The notes below the pieces were generated by a model. It made no database searches. It had not been told where the DNA came from and was given only the letters and a program-made list of their open reading frames with translations. A DNA stretch of 64,000 nucleotides from Comamonadaceae bacterium (GTDB lineage Bacteria; Pseudomonadota; Gammaproteobacteria; Burkholderiales; Rhodocyclaceae): NCBI GenBank assembly GCA_029255645.1, contig JANLJE010000012.1, positions 27,338 to 91,337 on the forward strand, read 5' to 3'. Shown here in pieces: positions 30,412 to 39,780 of the stretch (position 1 is its first letter; the number at the start of each line of letters is the position of its first letter). The position numbers and the translations under genes are program-made.

Positions 30412-32352
30412 TCAGGGCCGATGGATTTCAAAATCCATCTTGATACTTTTGGCAAGTTGATATTTGACGATCTGCTGATCAATGGATTGCCTCCATTTTT
30501 CTGCCGATATTCCTTGATTTGGCGGTGAATTCCTCCATGCTTGCAAAAGCTCGATAGCCGCATCTGCACCTTCTTCTTCATACAGCAAGGTTGCCAGGTC
30601 ATTCAAAGTGGTTTCGATCGGGTAATACGAAAGCCCCTTTTGTAGTGAACGAATAGCCTCTTTTCTATTTCCCATATCAAATAGCGCTCGTGCTTTTATT
30701 TGGGCAAGAGCCGCCATTCCCAGTGTGTTTTTGCCAAATCGATCGTTTTTCTCGATATTACCGATGATGAGCATGACATCCTCGGTAGAAATATCATCAC
30801 ACTCTTTTTTGATCACAAACCCTAGAATCTTGTCCAGCGTATCGATTGCTGCATTACTGTAGGGTGCCGAAGGGATTGCTTTCAAGACGCCATTCAATGC
30901 TTCTTGCGTCTTTCCTTTCTCATGTTCAAGACAAGCAAATTGCAAATACCCCATATTCACGCCCAGGTTTTCCGGGTTGTCACGCGCGCCTTGTTCGAGG
31001 ATTTTGTAAGCGCTGTGCCTTTCGCCAATCAAAACCTGGCGCTGCGCTGCGTACAGGATGGCTCTTTCCGAGTGAGGATGCCGATCCAGCCAGAGCGTCG
31101 ACGCAAGCAGAGGATTACCCCACAAAGTGGTCGTGCTCCAGAGAACGAAACCGCTAATCCCGAGATACGCCGTTACTCCCATGGCCGCCAGCCTGATTCG
31201 TTTTTGATCCTGCAAGGAGGCCAGCACTGCCGCGAACGCAAATACAGGTCCCAAGGCCGACAAGTAATTGCGATGATAAAAAAACAACTCCAGGGGAATG
31301 ACGCTGCTTTCGAGCAGATGACCTGCAAGAAACCACATCAATCCAAAAAATGGCCAGGGCGTGTAACGCCGCGACCAGAAACTGAATGATGAAAGCGCAA
31401 TCCAGAACAGTAGGGAAATGGCGGTGGAAAAAGGTGTAAACCAACCTTTTGAAATCGGATAATCATCTGCGAAAGGAGAAAAATCGATGGCTCGCGGCAG
31501 TACCAGATCATGGACATAGCGAGCCAGAATCCTTGATTCAGTCATCAATCGTTCACTCAGGCTGAAGTTCCGCGACGCGTATGCAGCATCCGCTTGCCAT
31601 GCGGTCCATGCCAGATAGGAAAGAAAAAACAGCAATGGCAATACCAGCAACAAGTCCAGGAATTGCTTGAAGCGGCCCGGCGGGCAAGCGCAAACCTGGC
31701 GTAGCCAGCAAAACTCGATGACGAGGCAGAAAAGAGGAACCAACGCGCCGTTTTCCTTGGTCAGCATGGCCAGCAAGCCAAAAAATGGCATGACGAAAAA
31801 AATCAAGGCAGCGGCCAGCCCCTTTCTTTGCAAACCGTATCCGCGGCCCACCACGAAGGCGAGCAGGGCGAGCAACTGAAAAGAGGCGCAAAGGGTGGTC
31901 ATCCGCTGAATCAAGGTCAAGGTTGCCGAGACATGAATGGGGGCCAAACCCCAGATCGAGGCGACGCCTGCGGCAATCCACACGGCACGATTTCGCAGCA
32001 TGGGATGCAGCCTGGCCATGGCATGAGCCAGGCAACCCACCAGAAAGGTATTTGCCGCATGGATCAGCACATTGACCCACAACAGGTTTTGAAGATTGTT
32101 ATTCCACTCATGCGCCTGGGCGGCAAAAGAGGCCAGGGCGAGACTTCTCCCAAAAAGATTCCAGCCTCCCAAGGAAAAATGCAGGGCACTTTCCCAATCG
32201 CTTACCTTGTCGAGACCACGTAAATTCACCTCGTCATCAAAGTGCAGCGAACCTTGCAAGCCCGGGAGATAAAGCCAGTACACCAGCAGTGATACCGCCA
32301 GGAGCAAACCCATCACCCAGACGCGCGGCATTTTTTCTTTGCTTATCGACAA
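30412..32352 (-). CDS. GT-C-like multi-pass membrane protein with TPR-like C-terminal region; candidate pilin glycosyltransferase
   Basis: About 10 hydrophobic segments; first loop LHFDDEVNL (acidic GT-C-type motif); C-terminal helical repeat region. Lies directly downstream of pilA. Confidence 0.65.
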   Translation of the reverse strand: MSISKEKMPRVWVMGLLLAVSLLVYWLYLPGLQGSLHFDDEVNLRGLDKVSDWESALHFSLGGWNLFGRSLALASFAAQAHEWNNNLQNLLWVNVLIHAANTFLVGCLAHAMARLHPMLRNRAVWIAAGVASIWGLAPIHVSATLTLIQRMTTLCASFQLLALLAFVVGRGYGLQRKGLAAALIFFVMPFFGLLAMLTKENGALVPLFCLVIEFCWLRQVCACPPGRFKQFLDLLLVLPLLFFLSYLAWTAWQADAAYASRNFSLSERLMTESRILARYVHDLVLPRAIDFSPFADDYPISKGWFTPFSTAISLLFWIALSSFSFWSRRYTPWPFFGLMWFLAGHLLESSVIPLELFFYHRNYLSALGPVFAFAAVLASLQDQKRIRLAAMGVTAYLGISGFVLWSTTTLWGNPLLASTLWLDRHPHSERAILYAAQRQVLIGERHSAYKILEQGARDNPENLGVNMGYLQFACLEHEKGKTQEALNGVLKAIPSAPYSNAAIDTLDKILGFVIKKECDDISTEDVMLIIGNIEKNDRFGKNTLGMAALAQIKARALFDMGNRKEAIRSLQKGLSYYPIETTLNDLATLLYEEEGADAAIELLQAWRNSPPNQGISAEKWRQSIDQQIVKYQLAKSIKMDFEIHRP

Positions 32353-32371
32353 AATTCCCTGCCCTTGCTGA

Positions 32372-32402
32372 AAATATAAAAAAACCCCGCCAGAGCGGGG
32401 TT
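32372..32402 (-). terminator. intrinsic terminator downstream of pilA
   Basis: Minus strand: AACCCCGC-TCTG-GCGGGGTT followed by a T-rich tract. Confidence 0.85.
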
Positions 32403-32420
32403 GTTCTTGACCACCGAGAA

Positions 32421-32840
32421 TTACGGACGGCAGGAAGCGGGCACCTGGTTGCTAGTCAAAGTAGCGCAAGTACATTTCCAGGAGATAGCCCCCCCTTCAT
32501 TCGTGGGGGTCAGGGTGCAGGTGCCGCTCTTGGCTTTAGCGTTATAAGCGATTGCAATTGCTCCTTTCGCACCAACCGTGACGCTATCAACGGCATTGCC
32601 TTTGATACTCGTAGCAGCTGGCAGACCAGCCGATGCGTTCGTAGTAGGGAAATTGCCATTCGTCGCATAGGCATCCGCTACGGCATTCTTGGCAGCAGCG
32701 GCCAGATTCAGGCCCTCGGAAACATGAGCGCGCACGGTGTAGTCCTGATACGCCGGCAGGGCCACGGCGGCGAGGATGCCGATGATGGCGACGACGATCA
32801 TCAGTTCGATGAGGGTGAAACCTTGTTGTACCTTTTTCAT
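32421..32840 (-). CDS. pilA: type IV major pilin
   Basis: [44 protein letters not shown]: class III leader peptide plus N-terminal helix; C-terminal cysteines. Confidence 0.95.
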   Translation of the reverse strand: MKKVQQGFTLIELMIVVAIIGILAAVALPAYQDYTVRAHVSEGLNLAAAAKNAVADAYATNGNFPTTNASAGLPAATSIKGNAVDSVTVGAKGAIAIAYNAKAKSGTCTLTPTNEGGAISWKCTCATLTSNQVPASCRP

Positions 32841-32888
32841 TTCAAATCTCCTTAGTGGAAAACAGCGAAAACCGCTGATTCCCACAAG

Positions 32889-32903
32889 GCAGACTTTGTG
32901 CCA
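32889..32903 (-). promoter_or_regulatory. candidate sigma-54 (-24/-12) promoter of pilA
   Basis: Minus strand TGGCAC-AAAGT-CTGC; consensus TGGCAC-N5-TTGC with correct GG/GC spacing, about 49 bp upstream of the pilA start. Confidence 0.8.
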
Positions 32904-33132
32904 GGTCCGGAAATCCCGTTTTGCATAGGAAAAAGCCGGTTGGGCCCGGGCTGGAGTGACATTTTTCGTCAGTCGACTGCCGCGCCACGTCGCTTTGCGG
33001 GCCGATCGGGGCTGCCATCCGCCGCTTGCCATGGCCCCTGGCCGCCGGTCTGCTTGGTCTCTCTGGCGCAAGCCTGGATCGGCTCGTTGCCGGGCTGATC
33101 CGCCTCGGCGTTTTCCTGTCATTCAACCAGGC

Positions 33133-33504
33133 ATGAAGCTTTGCATCGAGCGGGCCGATGCCATGTTTTACCCGGATGTGTTTGTGACCTGCGACCCGCG
33201 TGACCGGGCGGCGGGGAGCGAGTTGTTCTAGCAGCATCCCCGCCTGGCGGTGGAAATCCTGTCACCTTCCACCGCGGCCTTCGACCGGGGCCGCAAGTTC
33301 GAGCTGTATCAGCAGATCGACAGCCTGCAGGAATACCTGCTGATCGAGCAGGACCGCCGCCATGCGGACCTGTTCAGAAAGAATGGCGAGGGCTTGTGGG
33401 TGCGGTAACCGGCGGCCGAGGGCAGCGTGATCCAGCTGGAAAGCCTGGGCGTAAGCCTGACGCTTGCCAGTCTTTATGAAGATGTGCTGGACCAGCCCGG
33501 TTGA
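33133..33504 (+). pseudogene. Uma2 (DUF820)-family nuclease-fold remnant with two in-frame stops and missing N-terminus
   Basis: In one frame: MKLCIERADAMFYPDVFVTCDPRDRAAGSELF*QHPRLAVEILSPSTAAFDRGRKFELYQQIDSLQEYLLIEQDRRHADLFRKNGEGLWVR*PAAEGSVIQLESLGVSLTLASLYEDVLDQPG*. Stops at 33229-33231 (TAG) and 33406-33408 (TAA). Confidence 0.85.
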
Positions 33505-33644
33505 TGATGATGACTTGCCAATGATGACTTGCGGGGCGATGAGGTGGTTTTTCGGGGCTTCGGCGGCCCGGTCCTGGGGGCTGCAGGCGTGCGCCGTGAG
33601 GTGACGGCGACTGGCTGATCCAATGGGCGCGGACTAGGCCGCCG

Positions 33645-34973
33645 TCAGAACAGCCGCGCCAGGTAGGCGCCTTCGGCCTCGGCCGGCAGGGGCAGCCAGA
33701 CCCGGTGGCCGCTGCCGGGGGCGGCCTCCACGGGCTGGCCTGCGGCGTTTTCCATCCGTTCCACCTGCACGAAGCGGTTGCCGGCAGGATGCACGATTTC
33801 CAGCCGGTCGCCGGTCTCGAAGCGGTTTTTCACGGTCACTTCCATCAGCCCCCGTTCCGGGTCGAAGCGGCAGGCGTCGCCCACGTACTGGCTGCGGCTG
33901 GATTCGGAGTAGCCCTTCAGGTAGTTCTGGTATTCGGCGTCGTGGTGGCGCTGGTAGAAGCCGTCGGTGTAGCCCCGGTTGGCCAGGTTTTCGAGTCCGG
34001 TGAGGAGAGCCGGGTCGAAGGGGCGCCCGGCGATGGCGTCGTCCATGGCGGCGCGGTAGCTCTGGCAGGTGCGGGCGACGTAGTAGGCGCTCTTGGTGCG
34101 GCCTTCGATCTTCAAGGAGTCGATGCCCATTTCCACCAGCTTCGACACATGCTCGATGGCGCGCAGGTCGCGGGAATTCATGATGTAGGTGCCGTGCTCG
34201 TCCTCTTCGATCGGCATCAGCTCGCCGGGGCGGTGTTTTTCTTCCAGCAGCCAGACTTTCTGCTCGGGCTTGGGCTTGAACAGGCCGGTAACGGCGTTTT
34301 CCGAGGGCGCGAGCGTGGGCCGGGCGACGCCGGCGGCGTCTTCCTGGGCCTCGCTCACCTGGTAGTCCCAGCGGCAGGAGTTGGTGCAGCTGCCCTGGTT
34401 CGGGTCGCGGTGGTTGAAGTAGCCAGAGAGCAGGCAGCGGCCGGAGTAGGCGATGCAGAGCGCGCCATGCACGAATACTTCAAGCTCCATGTCCGGGCAT
34501 TGCTGGCGGATTTCCGCCACTTCATCGAGGGAGAGTTCCCGGGACAGGATCACCCGGGCCAGGCCCAGCTTCTTCCAGAATTTGACCGCCGCCCAGTTCA
34601 CCGTGTTGGCCTGCACCGAGAGGTGGATGGGCATTTCCGGCCAGGCTTCGCGCACCATGTCGATCAGGCCCGGGTCGGCCATGATCAGGGCGTCGGGCTG
34701 CAGGGCCACGACTTCGGCCATGTCCTTCAGGTAGGTGTGCAGCTTGGCGTTGTGGGGAAAGATGTTGCTCACCACGTAGAACTGCCGGCCGGCGGCGTGG
34801 GCTTCCTGGATGCCCTGGGCCAGGTTTTCCATGTGGCCGAATTCGTTGTTGCGCACCCTGAGGGAGTAGCGCGGCTGGCCGGCATACACTGCATCGGCGC
34901 CGAAGGCGAAGGCGGTGCGCATCATGGCGAGCGAGCCGGCCGGAGCGAGGAGTTCGGGGGTGTGGGAGGGCAT
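33645..34973 (-). CDS. U32 peptidase-family protein, YegQ/TrhP-like tRNA hydroxylation factor
   Basis: ELLAPAGSLAMMRTAFAFGADAVYAG; VFVHGALCIAYSGRCLLSGYFNHRDPNQGSCTNSCRW Cys motif. Start placed at MPSHTPELL. Confidence 0.9.
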   Translation of the reverse strand: MPSHTPELLAPAGSLAMMRTAFAFGADAVYAGQPRYSLRVRNNEFGHMENLAQGIQEAHAAGRQFYVVSNIFPHNAKLHTYLKDMAEVVALQPDALIMADPGLIDMVREAWPEMPIHLSVQANTVNWAAVKFWKKLGLARVILSRELSLDEVAEIRQQCPDMELEVFVHGALCIAYSGRCLLSGYFNHRDPNQGSCTNSCRWDYQVSEAQEDAAGVARPTLAPSENAVTGLFKPKPEQKVWLLEEKHRPGELMPIEEDEHGTYIMNSRDLRAIEHVSKLVEMGIDSLKIEGRTKSAYYVARTCQSYRAAMDDAIAGRPFDPALLTGLENLANRGYTDGFYQRHHDAEYQNYLKGYSESSRSQYVGDACRFDPERGLMEVTVKNRFETGDRLEIVHPAGNRFVQVERMENAAGQPVEAAPGSGHRVWLPLPAEAEGAYLARLF

Positions 34974-35027
34974 CGGGTAGAATCTTGAAAAAACGAGCAT
35001 TTTACTCGTCCCCAGTCAGGAGGCCGT

Positions 35028-35234
35028 ATGGGAACGCAAGAGATCATCGAGCAGGCTTTGAAGCTCAAGGCAACAGAAAGGTTCGAAATCGTGGAGCAGA
35101 TTCTGCAGAGTCTCGATAAGCCGGACCAGGAGATTGAACGAATTTGGGCTGACGAAGCCGGGCGACGGCTCCAGATTCATGATGCGGGGCAGGTCCAGGG
35201 CATTCCTCTGGATGAGGCATTGAAGGGCCTCTGA
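35028..35234 (+). CDS. addiction-module antitoxin component (TIGR02574-type)
   Basis: Small 68 aa protein; LKLKATERFEIVEQILQSLDKPDQEIERIWADEAGRRL is typical; stop overlaps toxin start by 1 bp. Confidence 0.85.
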   Translation: MGTQEIIEQALKLKATERFEIVEQILQSLDKPDQEIERIWADEAGRRLQIHDAGQVQGIPLDEALKGL

Positions 35235-35545
35235 TGCAGCTCATGTTGCTCCCGCTGGCCCGCCTTGAACTGCAGGAGGGCCGGCAGTATTACGATCTGC
35301 AGCAGCCTGGCCTGGGGCAGCGTTGTATTCAGGACTTCAAGGCGGCGGCAAGGCGGATCGTACGTTGGCCCCTTGCATGTCCCCTGGAGCGTGGCGAAAT
35401 ACGCAAATGCTTGCTGGAACGTTTTCCCTACAAACTGCTGTATGCGTTGCGGGATGAGAATATCCTGATTCTGGCCGTGGCCCACCAGCACCGCCAGCCT
35501 GACGACTGGGCTGAGCGCCAGCCCCAGCCCCAGCCCCAGCCTTAA
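35234..35545 (+). CDS. RelE/ParE-family toxin
   Basis: ARLELQEGRQYYDLQQPGLGQRCIQDFKAAARRI...IRKCLLERFPYKLLYALRDENILILAVAHQHRQPDDW. Confidence 0.9.
   Translation: MQLMLLPLARLELQEGRQYYDLQQPGLGQRCIQDFKAAARRIVRWPLACPLERGEIRKCLLERFPYKLLYALRDENILILAVAHQHRQPDDWAERQPQPQPQP
35519..35542 (+). repeat. 4 x 6 bp repeat CAGCCC at the toxin 3' end
   Basis: CAGCCCCAGCCCCAGCCCCAGCCT directly before TAA; encodes QPQPQPQP. Confidence 0.95.
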
Positions 35546-35581
35546 AGCGGTTCATACCCAGAAATCATTCAAAGTCTTTTC

Positions 35582-37051
35582 ATGTCCGAAGAAATCCTCA
35601 TCAATTTCACGCCCCAGGAAACCCGGGTGGCCGTCATGGCTCAGGGAGTGGTCCAGGAACTGCATATCGAACGCACCGGCAGCCGGGGGCTGGTGGGCAA
35701 TATCTACCTGGGCAAGGTCAGCCGCATCCTGCCCGGCATGCAGTCCGCCTTCATCGAGGTGGGCCTGGAGCGCACTGCCTTCTTGCATGTGGCCGACATC
35801 TGGCAGCCCCGGGACCCGCAGGCCGAGCATGGCCGGGAGGCGCACAAGCCGATCGAGAAAATCCTTTCGGAAGGCCAGAGCCTGCTGGTGCAGGTGATCA
35901 AGGACCCGATGGGGACCAAGGGCGCCCGCCTGTCCACCCAGATTTCCCTGGCCGGGCGGATGCTGGTGTATCTGCCCCAGGAAAAGCATATCGGCATTTC
36001 CCAGCGCATCGAGGACGAGGCGGAGCGGGAATCCCTGCGGACCCGCCTTGCCACCCTGGTGCCCGAGGACGAGCCCGGCGGCTTCATCGTGCGCACCATG
36101 GCCGAAACCGCCAGCGACGCGGAACTGGTGAACGACATTGCCTACCTGAGAAAGTTGTGGCGGGACATCCGCGACAAGGCCCGGGTTTCCGGTGCGCCCA
36201 GCCTCCTCTACCACGAACTGCAGCTGGCCCAGCGGGTGCTGCGGGATTTCGTGAACCCTGAAACCGAGAAGATCATCATCGACTCGCGGGAGAACTTCCT
36301 GAAGCTGGAGACCTTCGCGGCGGAATACACTCCGGCGGTGAGCCCGCTGCTGGAGCACTACACGGGCCAGCGGCCGCTCTTTGATCTGTACGGGGTGGAA
36401 GATGAAATCGAAAAGGCCCTGGCCCGGCGGGTGGAGCTCAAGTCCGGCGGCTACCTGATCATCGACCAGACCGAGGCCATGACCACGGTGGATGTGAACA
36501 CCGGCGGTTTCGTGGGGCTGCGCAACTTCGACGACACCATCTTCAAGACCAATCTGGAGGCCACCCAGACCATCGCCCGGCAATTGCGGCTCCGCAATCT
36601 GGGCGGCATCATCATCGTGGATTTCATCGACATGGAGAACCCGGTCCACCGTCAAGCCGTGCTGGCCGAGTTCAACAAGGCCCTGGCCCGCGACCACACC
36701 CGCCTGACGGTGAATGGCTTTACCGCGCTGGGCCTGGTGGAAATGACCCGGAAACGCACCCGGGAATCCCTCGCCCATGTGCTGTGCGAGCCCTGCCCCA
36801 CCTGCGGCGGCCGGGGCGAGGTGAAGACGGCGCGCACGGTTTGTTATGAGATCCTGCGCGAACTGTTGCGCGAGGCGCGCCAGTTCGATGCCAGGGAATA
36901 CCGGGTGCTCGCCAGCCCCCAGGTGATCGACCTGTTCCTGGATGAAGAATCCCAGTCCCTGGCCCAGCTTTCCGACTTCATCGGCAAACCCGTTTCCCTG
37001 CAGGCCGAAGCCAGCTACGCCCAGGAGCAGTACGACATCGTGCTGATGTGA
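35582..37051 (+). CDS. rng: ribonuclease G
   Basis: EEILINFTPQETRVAVMAQGVVQELHIERTGSRGLVGNIYLGKVSRILPGMQSAFIEVGLERTAFLH; DVNTGGFVG; CPTCGGRG. Confidence 0.96.
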   Translation: MSEEILINFTPQETRVAVMAQGVVQELHIERTGSRGLVGNIYLGKVSRILPGMQSAFIEVGLERTAFLHVADIWQPRDPQAEHGREAHKPIEKILSEGQSLLVQVIKDPMGTKGARLSTQISLAGRMLVYLPQEKHIGISQRIEDEAERESLRTRLATLVPEDEPGGFIVRTMAETASDAELVNDIAYLRKLWRDIRDKARVSGAPSLLYHELQLAQRVLRDFVNPETEKIIIDSRENFLKLETFAAEYTPAVSPLLEHYTGQRPLFDLYGVEDEIEKALARRVELKSGGYLIIDQTEAMTTVDVNTGGFVGLRNFDDTIFKTNLEATQTIARQLRLRNLGGIIIVDFIDMENPVHRQAVLAEFNKALARDHTRLTVNGFTALGLVEMTRKRTRESLAHVLCEPCPTCGGRGEVKTARTVCYEILRELLREARQFDAREYRVLASPQVIDLFLDEESQSLAQLSDFIGKPVSLQAEASYAQEQYDIVLM

Positions 37052-37082
37052 GGTTTCACCGCATCCCGCCGCGTCTCGCTTG

Positions 37083-37112
37083 CCACCCACCCAAGCCACC
37101 CAAGCCACCCAA
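37083..37112. repeat. about 3 copies of a 9 bp repeat CCACCCAAG
   Basis: Direct reading between rng and the Lon-like gene. Confidence 0.85.
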
Positions 37113-37157
37113 CCCCGGGGAACGGAACCTCCGCCCCCTTTTTCACCCCTGTAAGCC

Positions 37158-39605
37158 ATGACCACCACCACTGCCCTGACTCCCCCCCAACTCCGCCTGT
37201 GCTGCGACCCCGCCTGCCTGGGTTTTTCAAGTACGGACGAGCTGGCCGACCTGCAGGGCGGCCTGGGCCAGGCCCGGGCCGAGGCCGCCCTGCAGGTCGG
37301 GCTCTCGATGCCGCACCAGGGCTACCATGTGTTCGTGCTGGGCGAGCCGGGGACCGGCCGCCACGCCACGGTGTTCCGCCTGCTGCAGGAACAGGCCGCA
37401 CGGGCCCCGACCCCGCCGGACCTGTGCTACATCCACAATTTCGAGGACCCGCGCACCCCGCGCCTGCTGCGCCTGCCGGCCGGGCGCGGCATCAAGCTGC
37501 GCAATGCCCTGCAGCAGTTCGTGCGGGAGCTGACCCCGGCCATCGATGCGGCCCTGGATGCAGATACCCATGTGGATCGGGTGCAGGCGCTCCAGGATGG
37601 CCAGAAGAAGCGCGAGGAGGAAGCCATTGCCGCGCTGGGCCAGGCGTGCGCGGCGGACGGCCTGTGTCTCTTGACCACCCCGGAGGGCTTTGTCTTTGCT
37701 CCTACCCAGGATGACAAGCCGATGACCCCGGAGGCCTTCGAGGCCCTCTCGGAGGCCGAACACCAGGCCATTGAGCGCCGTGTGGAAAGCTGGAGCCTGA
37801 AGCTGGCCGACCTGCTGGCCGACTTTCCCGGCTGGCGTCAGGAGTTGCAAAAATCCATCGAGCGGGCCGAGCGCCAGGCCCTGACCCCGGTGCTGGCCCA
37901 CCTCACCCGGGGCCTGCGCCGCCACCATGCGGATCTGCCCGAAGTGCTGGCCTTCATCGATGCCATCAGCGCCGACGTGATTACCTGTGTGGCGCGCGGC
38001 AGCGTGCCCGGTGAAGACGAAGAAAACCCGGACAGCGAGCTCGAACAGGGCAAGTTCAGCTTCCACCGTTACCAGGTGAACCTGCTGGTGGATCACAGCC
38101 AGACCCGGGGGGCGCCGGTGATCCGGGAGGACAACCCGGGCTTTGGCAACCTGATCGGCAGCATCGAGCACCTGCCCATGCCCGGCGGCCATGCCACCCA
38201 TTTCAACCTGATCCGCGCCGGGGCCCTGCACCGGGCCAGCGGCGGCTATCTGGTCGTGGACGCCGGCCGCCTGCTTACCCAGCCCTATGCCTGGGACGGC
38301 CTGAAACGGGCGCTGCGCAGCAGCCGCATCGCCATCGAGCCCCCCGCCGAGGCTCAGGGCTGGAGCAGCCAGGCCACCCTGAACCCGGAGCCGGCGCCCT
38401 GCCAGGTCAAGGTGGTGCTGGTGGGGGAGCGGGAGCTGTTCTACCTGCTCACCGAGAACGATCCGGATTTCGTGGAGTTGTTCAAGGTGGCCGCGGATTT
38501 TGACGACGAGTTGCTGCGAACGCAGGAAAACGAAAACCACTATGCCCGCCTCCTGGCCACCCTGGCGCGCCGGGGCGGGTTGTTGCCCTTCAGCGCCGAG
38601 GCGGTGGCCCTGCTGATCGAGGCGGCGGCCCGCCATGCCGAACACGCCCTGCGCCTTTCCCTGCACACCCGCCATCTTTCCGACCTGATGCGGGAGGCGG
38701 ATTACCATGCCAGGGCCGAAAATGGCGATGCCAGCCGGGTGGAAGCCCAAGCCATCAGCGCCGCCCTGGCGGCCCGGGCCCGGCGGGCCGACCGCTATCC
38801 GCGCCATGTGCTGGAGTCCACCCTGGAGGGCTGCACCCTGATTTCCACGGACGGGGAGCGGGCCGGTCAGGCCAATGCCCTGGTGGTGGTGGAACTGGCG
38901 GGCGAGCGCTACGGCCATCCGGTGCGGGTCACGGCCACGGCCCGGGTGGGGGACGGGGACGTCGTGGATATCGAGCGGGAAACCGAGCTGGGCGGCGCCA
39001 TCCACTCAAAAGGAGTGCTCATCCTCACCGCCTTCCTGGCCGCCCGCTTCGCCCGGCATCAGCCCCTTTCCCTGGCGGCGAGCCTGGTGTTCGAGCAGTC
39101 CTACGGCCAGGTGGAGGGGGATTCCGCCTCCCTGGCCGAACTTTGCGCCCTGCTCTCGGCCCTGGCCCAGGCCCCGATCCGCCAGAGCCTGGCCCTGACC
39201 GGCTCGGTCAATCAGTTTGGCGAGGTGCAGGTGATCGGCGGCGTCAATGAAAAGATCGAAGGCTTCTACGACCTGTGCAAGGCCCGGGGCCTGACGGGGA
39301 CGCAAGGGGTGCTGATCCCGGCCGCCAGCGTCGCCCACCTGATGCTGCGTCCGGATGTGGTGGAGGCGGCCGAGCGCGGCCAGTTCCACGTCTGGCCCGT
39401 GGCGACGGTGGATGAAGCCATGGAGCTGCTGACCGGCCTGCCCGCCGGCACACCCGACAGTCGCGGCCATCTGCCCCGGGGCAGCCTCAACGAGCGGGTG
39501 GCCCGGGCCCTGGCGGAAATGACGGCGGCCCTGCATCCGGCCCACCCGGAAGAGCGGCCCGTCTGGCGCAAGCCGGTGCGTCACAACCGCTTCAGCGCTA
39601 GTTGA
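37158..39605 (+). CDS. Lon-like ATP-dependent protease / AAA family protein (LonB/YcbZ type)
   Basis: GEPGTGRHATVFRLLQEQA; ALHRASGGYLVVDAGRLL; C-terminal EGDSASLAELCALLSALAQAPIRQSLALTGSVNQFGEVQVIGGVNEKIEGFYDLC Lon protease domain. Confidence 0.92.
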   Translation: MTTTTALTPPQLRLCCDPACLGFSSTDELADLQGGLGQARAEAALQVGLSMPHQGYHVFVLGEPGTGRHATVFRLLQEQAARAPTPPDLCYIHNFEDPRTPRLLRLPAGRGIKLRNALQQFVRELTPAIDAALDADTHVDRVQALQDGQKKREEEAIAALGQACAADGLCLLTTPEGFVFAPTQDDKPMTPEAFEALSEAEHQAIERRVESWSLKLADLLADFPGWRQELQKSIERAERQALTPVLAHLTRGLRRHHADLPEVLAFIDAISADVITCVARGSVPGEDEENPDSELEQGKFSFHRYQVNLLVDHSQTRGAPVIREDNPGFGNLIGSIEHLPMPGGHATHFNLIRAGALHRASGGYLVVDAGRLLTQPYAWDGLKRALRSSRIAIEPPAEAQGWSSQATLNPEPAPCQVKVVLVGERELFYLLTENDPDFVELFKVAADFDDELLRTQENENHYARLLATLARRGGLLPFSAEAVALLIEAAARHAEHALRLSLHTRHLSDLMREADYHARAENGDASRVEAQAISAALAARARRADRYPRHVLESTLEGCTLISTDGERAGQANALVVVELAGERYGHPVRVTATARVGDGDVVDIERETELGGAIHSKGVLILTAFLAARFARHQPLSLAASLVFEQSYGQVEGDSASLAELCALLSALAQAPIRQSLALTGSVNQFGEVQVIGGVNEKIEGFYDLCKARGLTGTQGVLIPAASVAHLMLRPDVVEAAERGQFHVWPVATVDEAMELLTGLPAGTPDSRGHLPRGSLNERVARALAEMTAALHPAHPEERPVWRKPVRHNRFSAS

Positions 39606-39689
39606 ACGGATGGCATCGACGCCAGGTGCCGGGCCTTGTTTTGCCGCTGCGGTGCGCCTTCCGCCCTGGCGATGCGCTTTCAAAAAAGG

Positions 39690-39722
39690 CCGGGCCTACC
39701 GGGCCTACCGGGCCTACCGGGC
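39690..39722. repeat. 3+ copies of a 9 bp repeat CCGGGCCTA
   Basis: Direct reading, units at 39690, 39699, 39708, partial at 39717. Confidence 0.92.
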
Positions 39723-39780
39723 GGGCCGCTGCGGGGCTATCATGCCGTTCCCTCTTTCCCACCTCAGGAAGGCATCTCCC

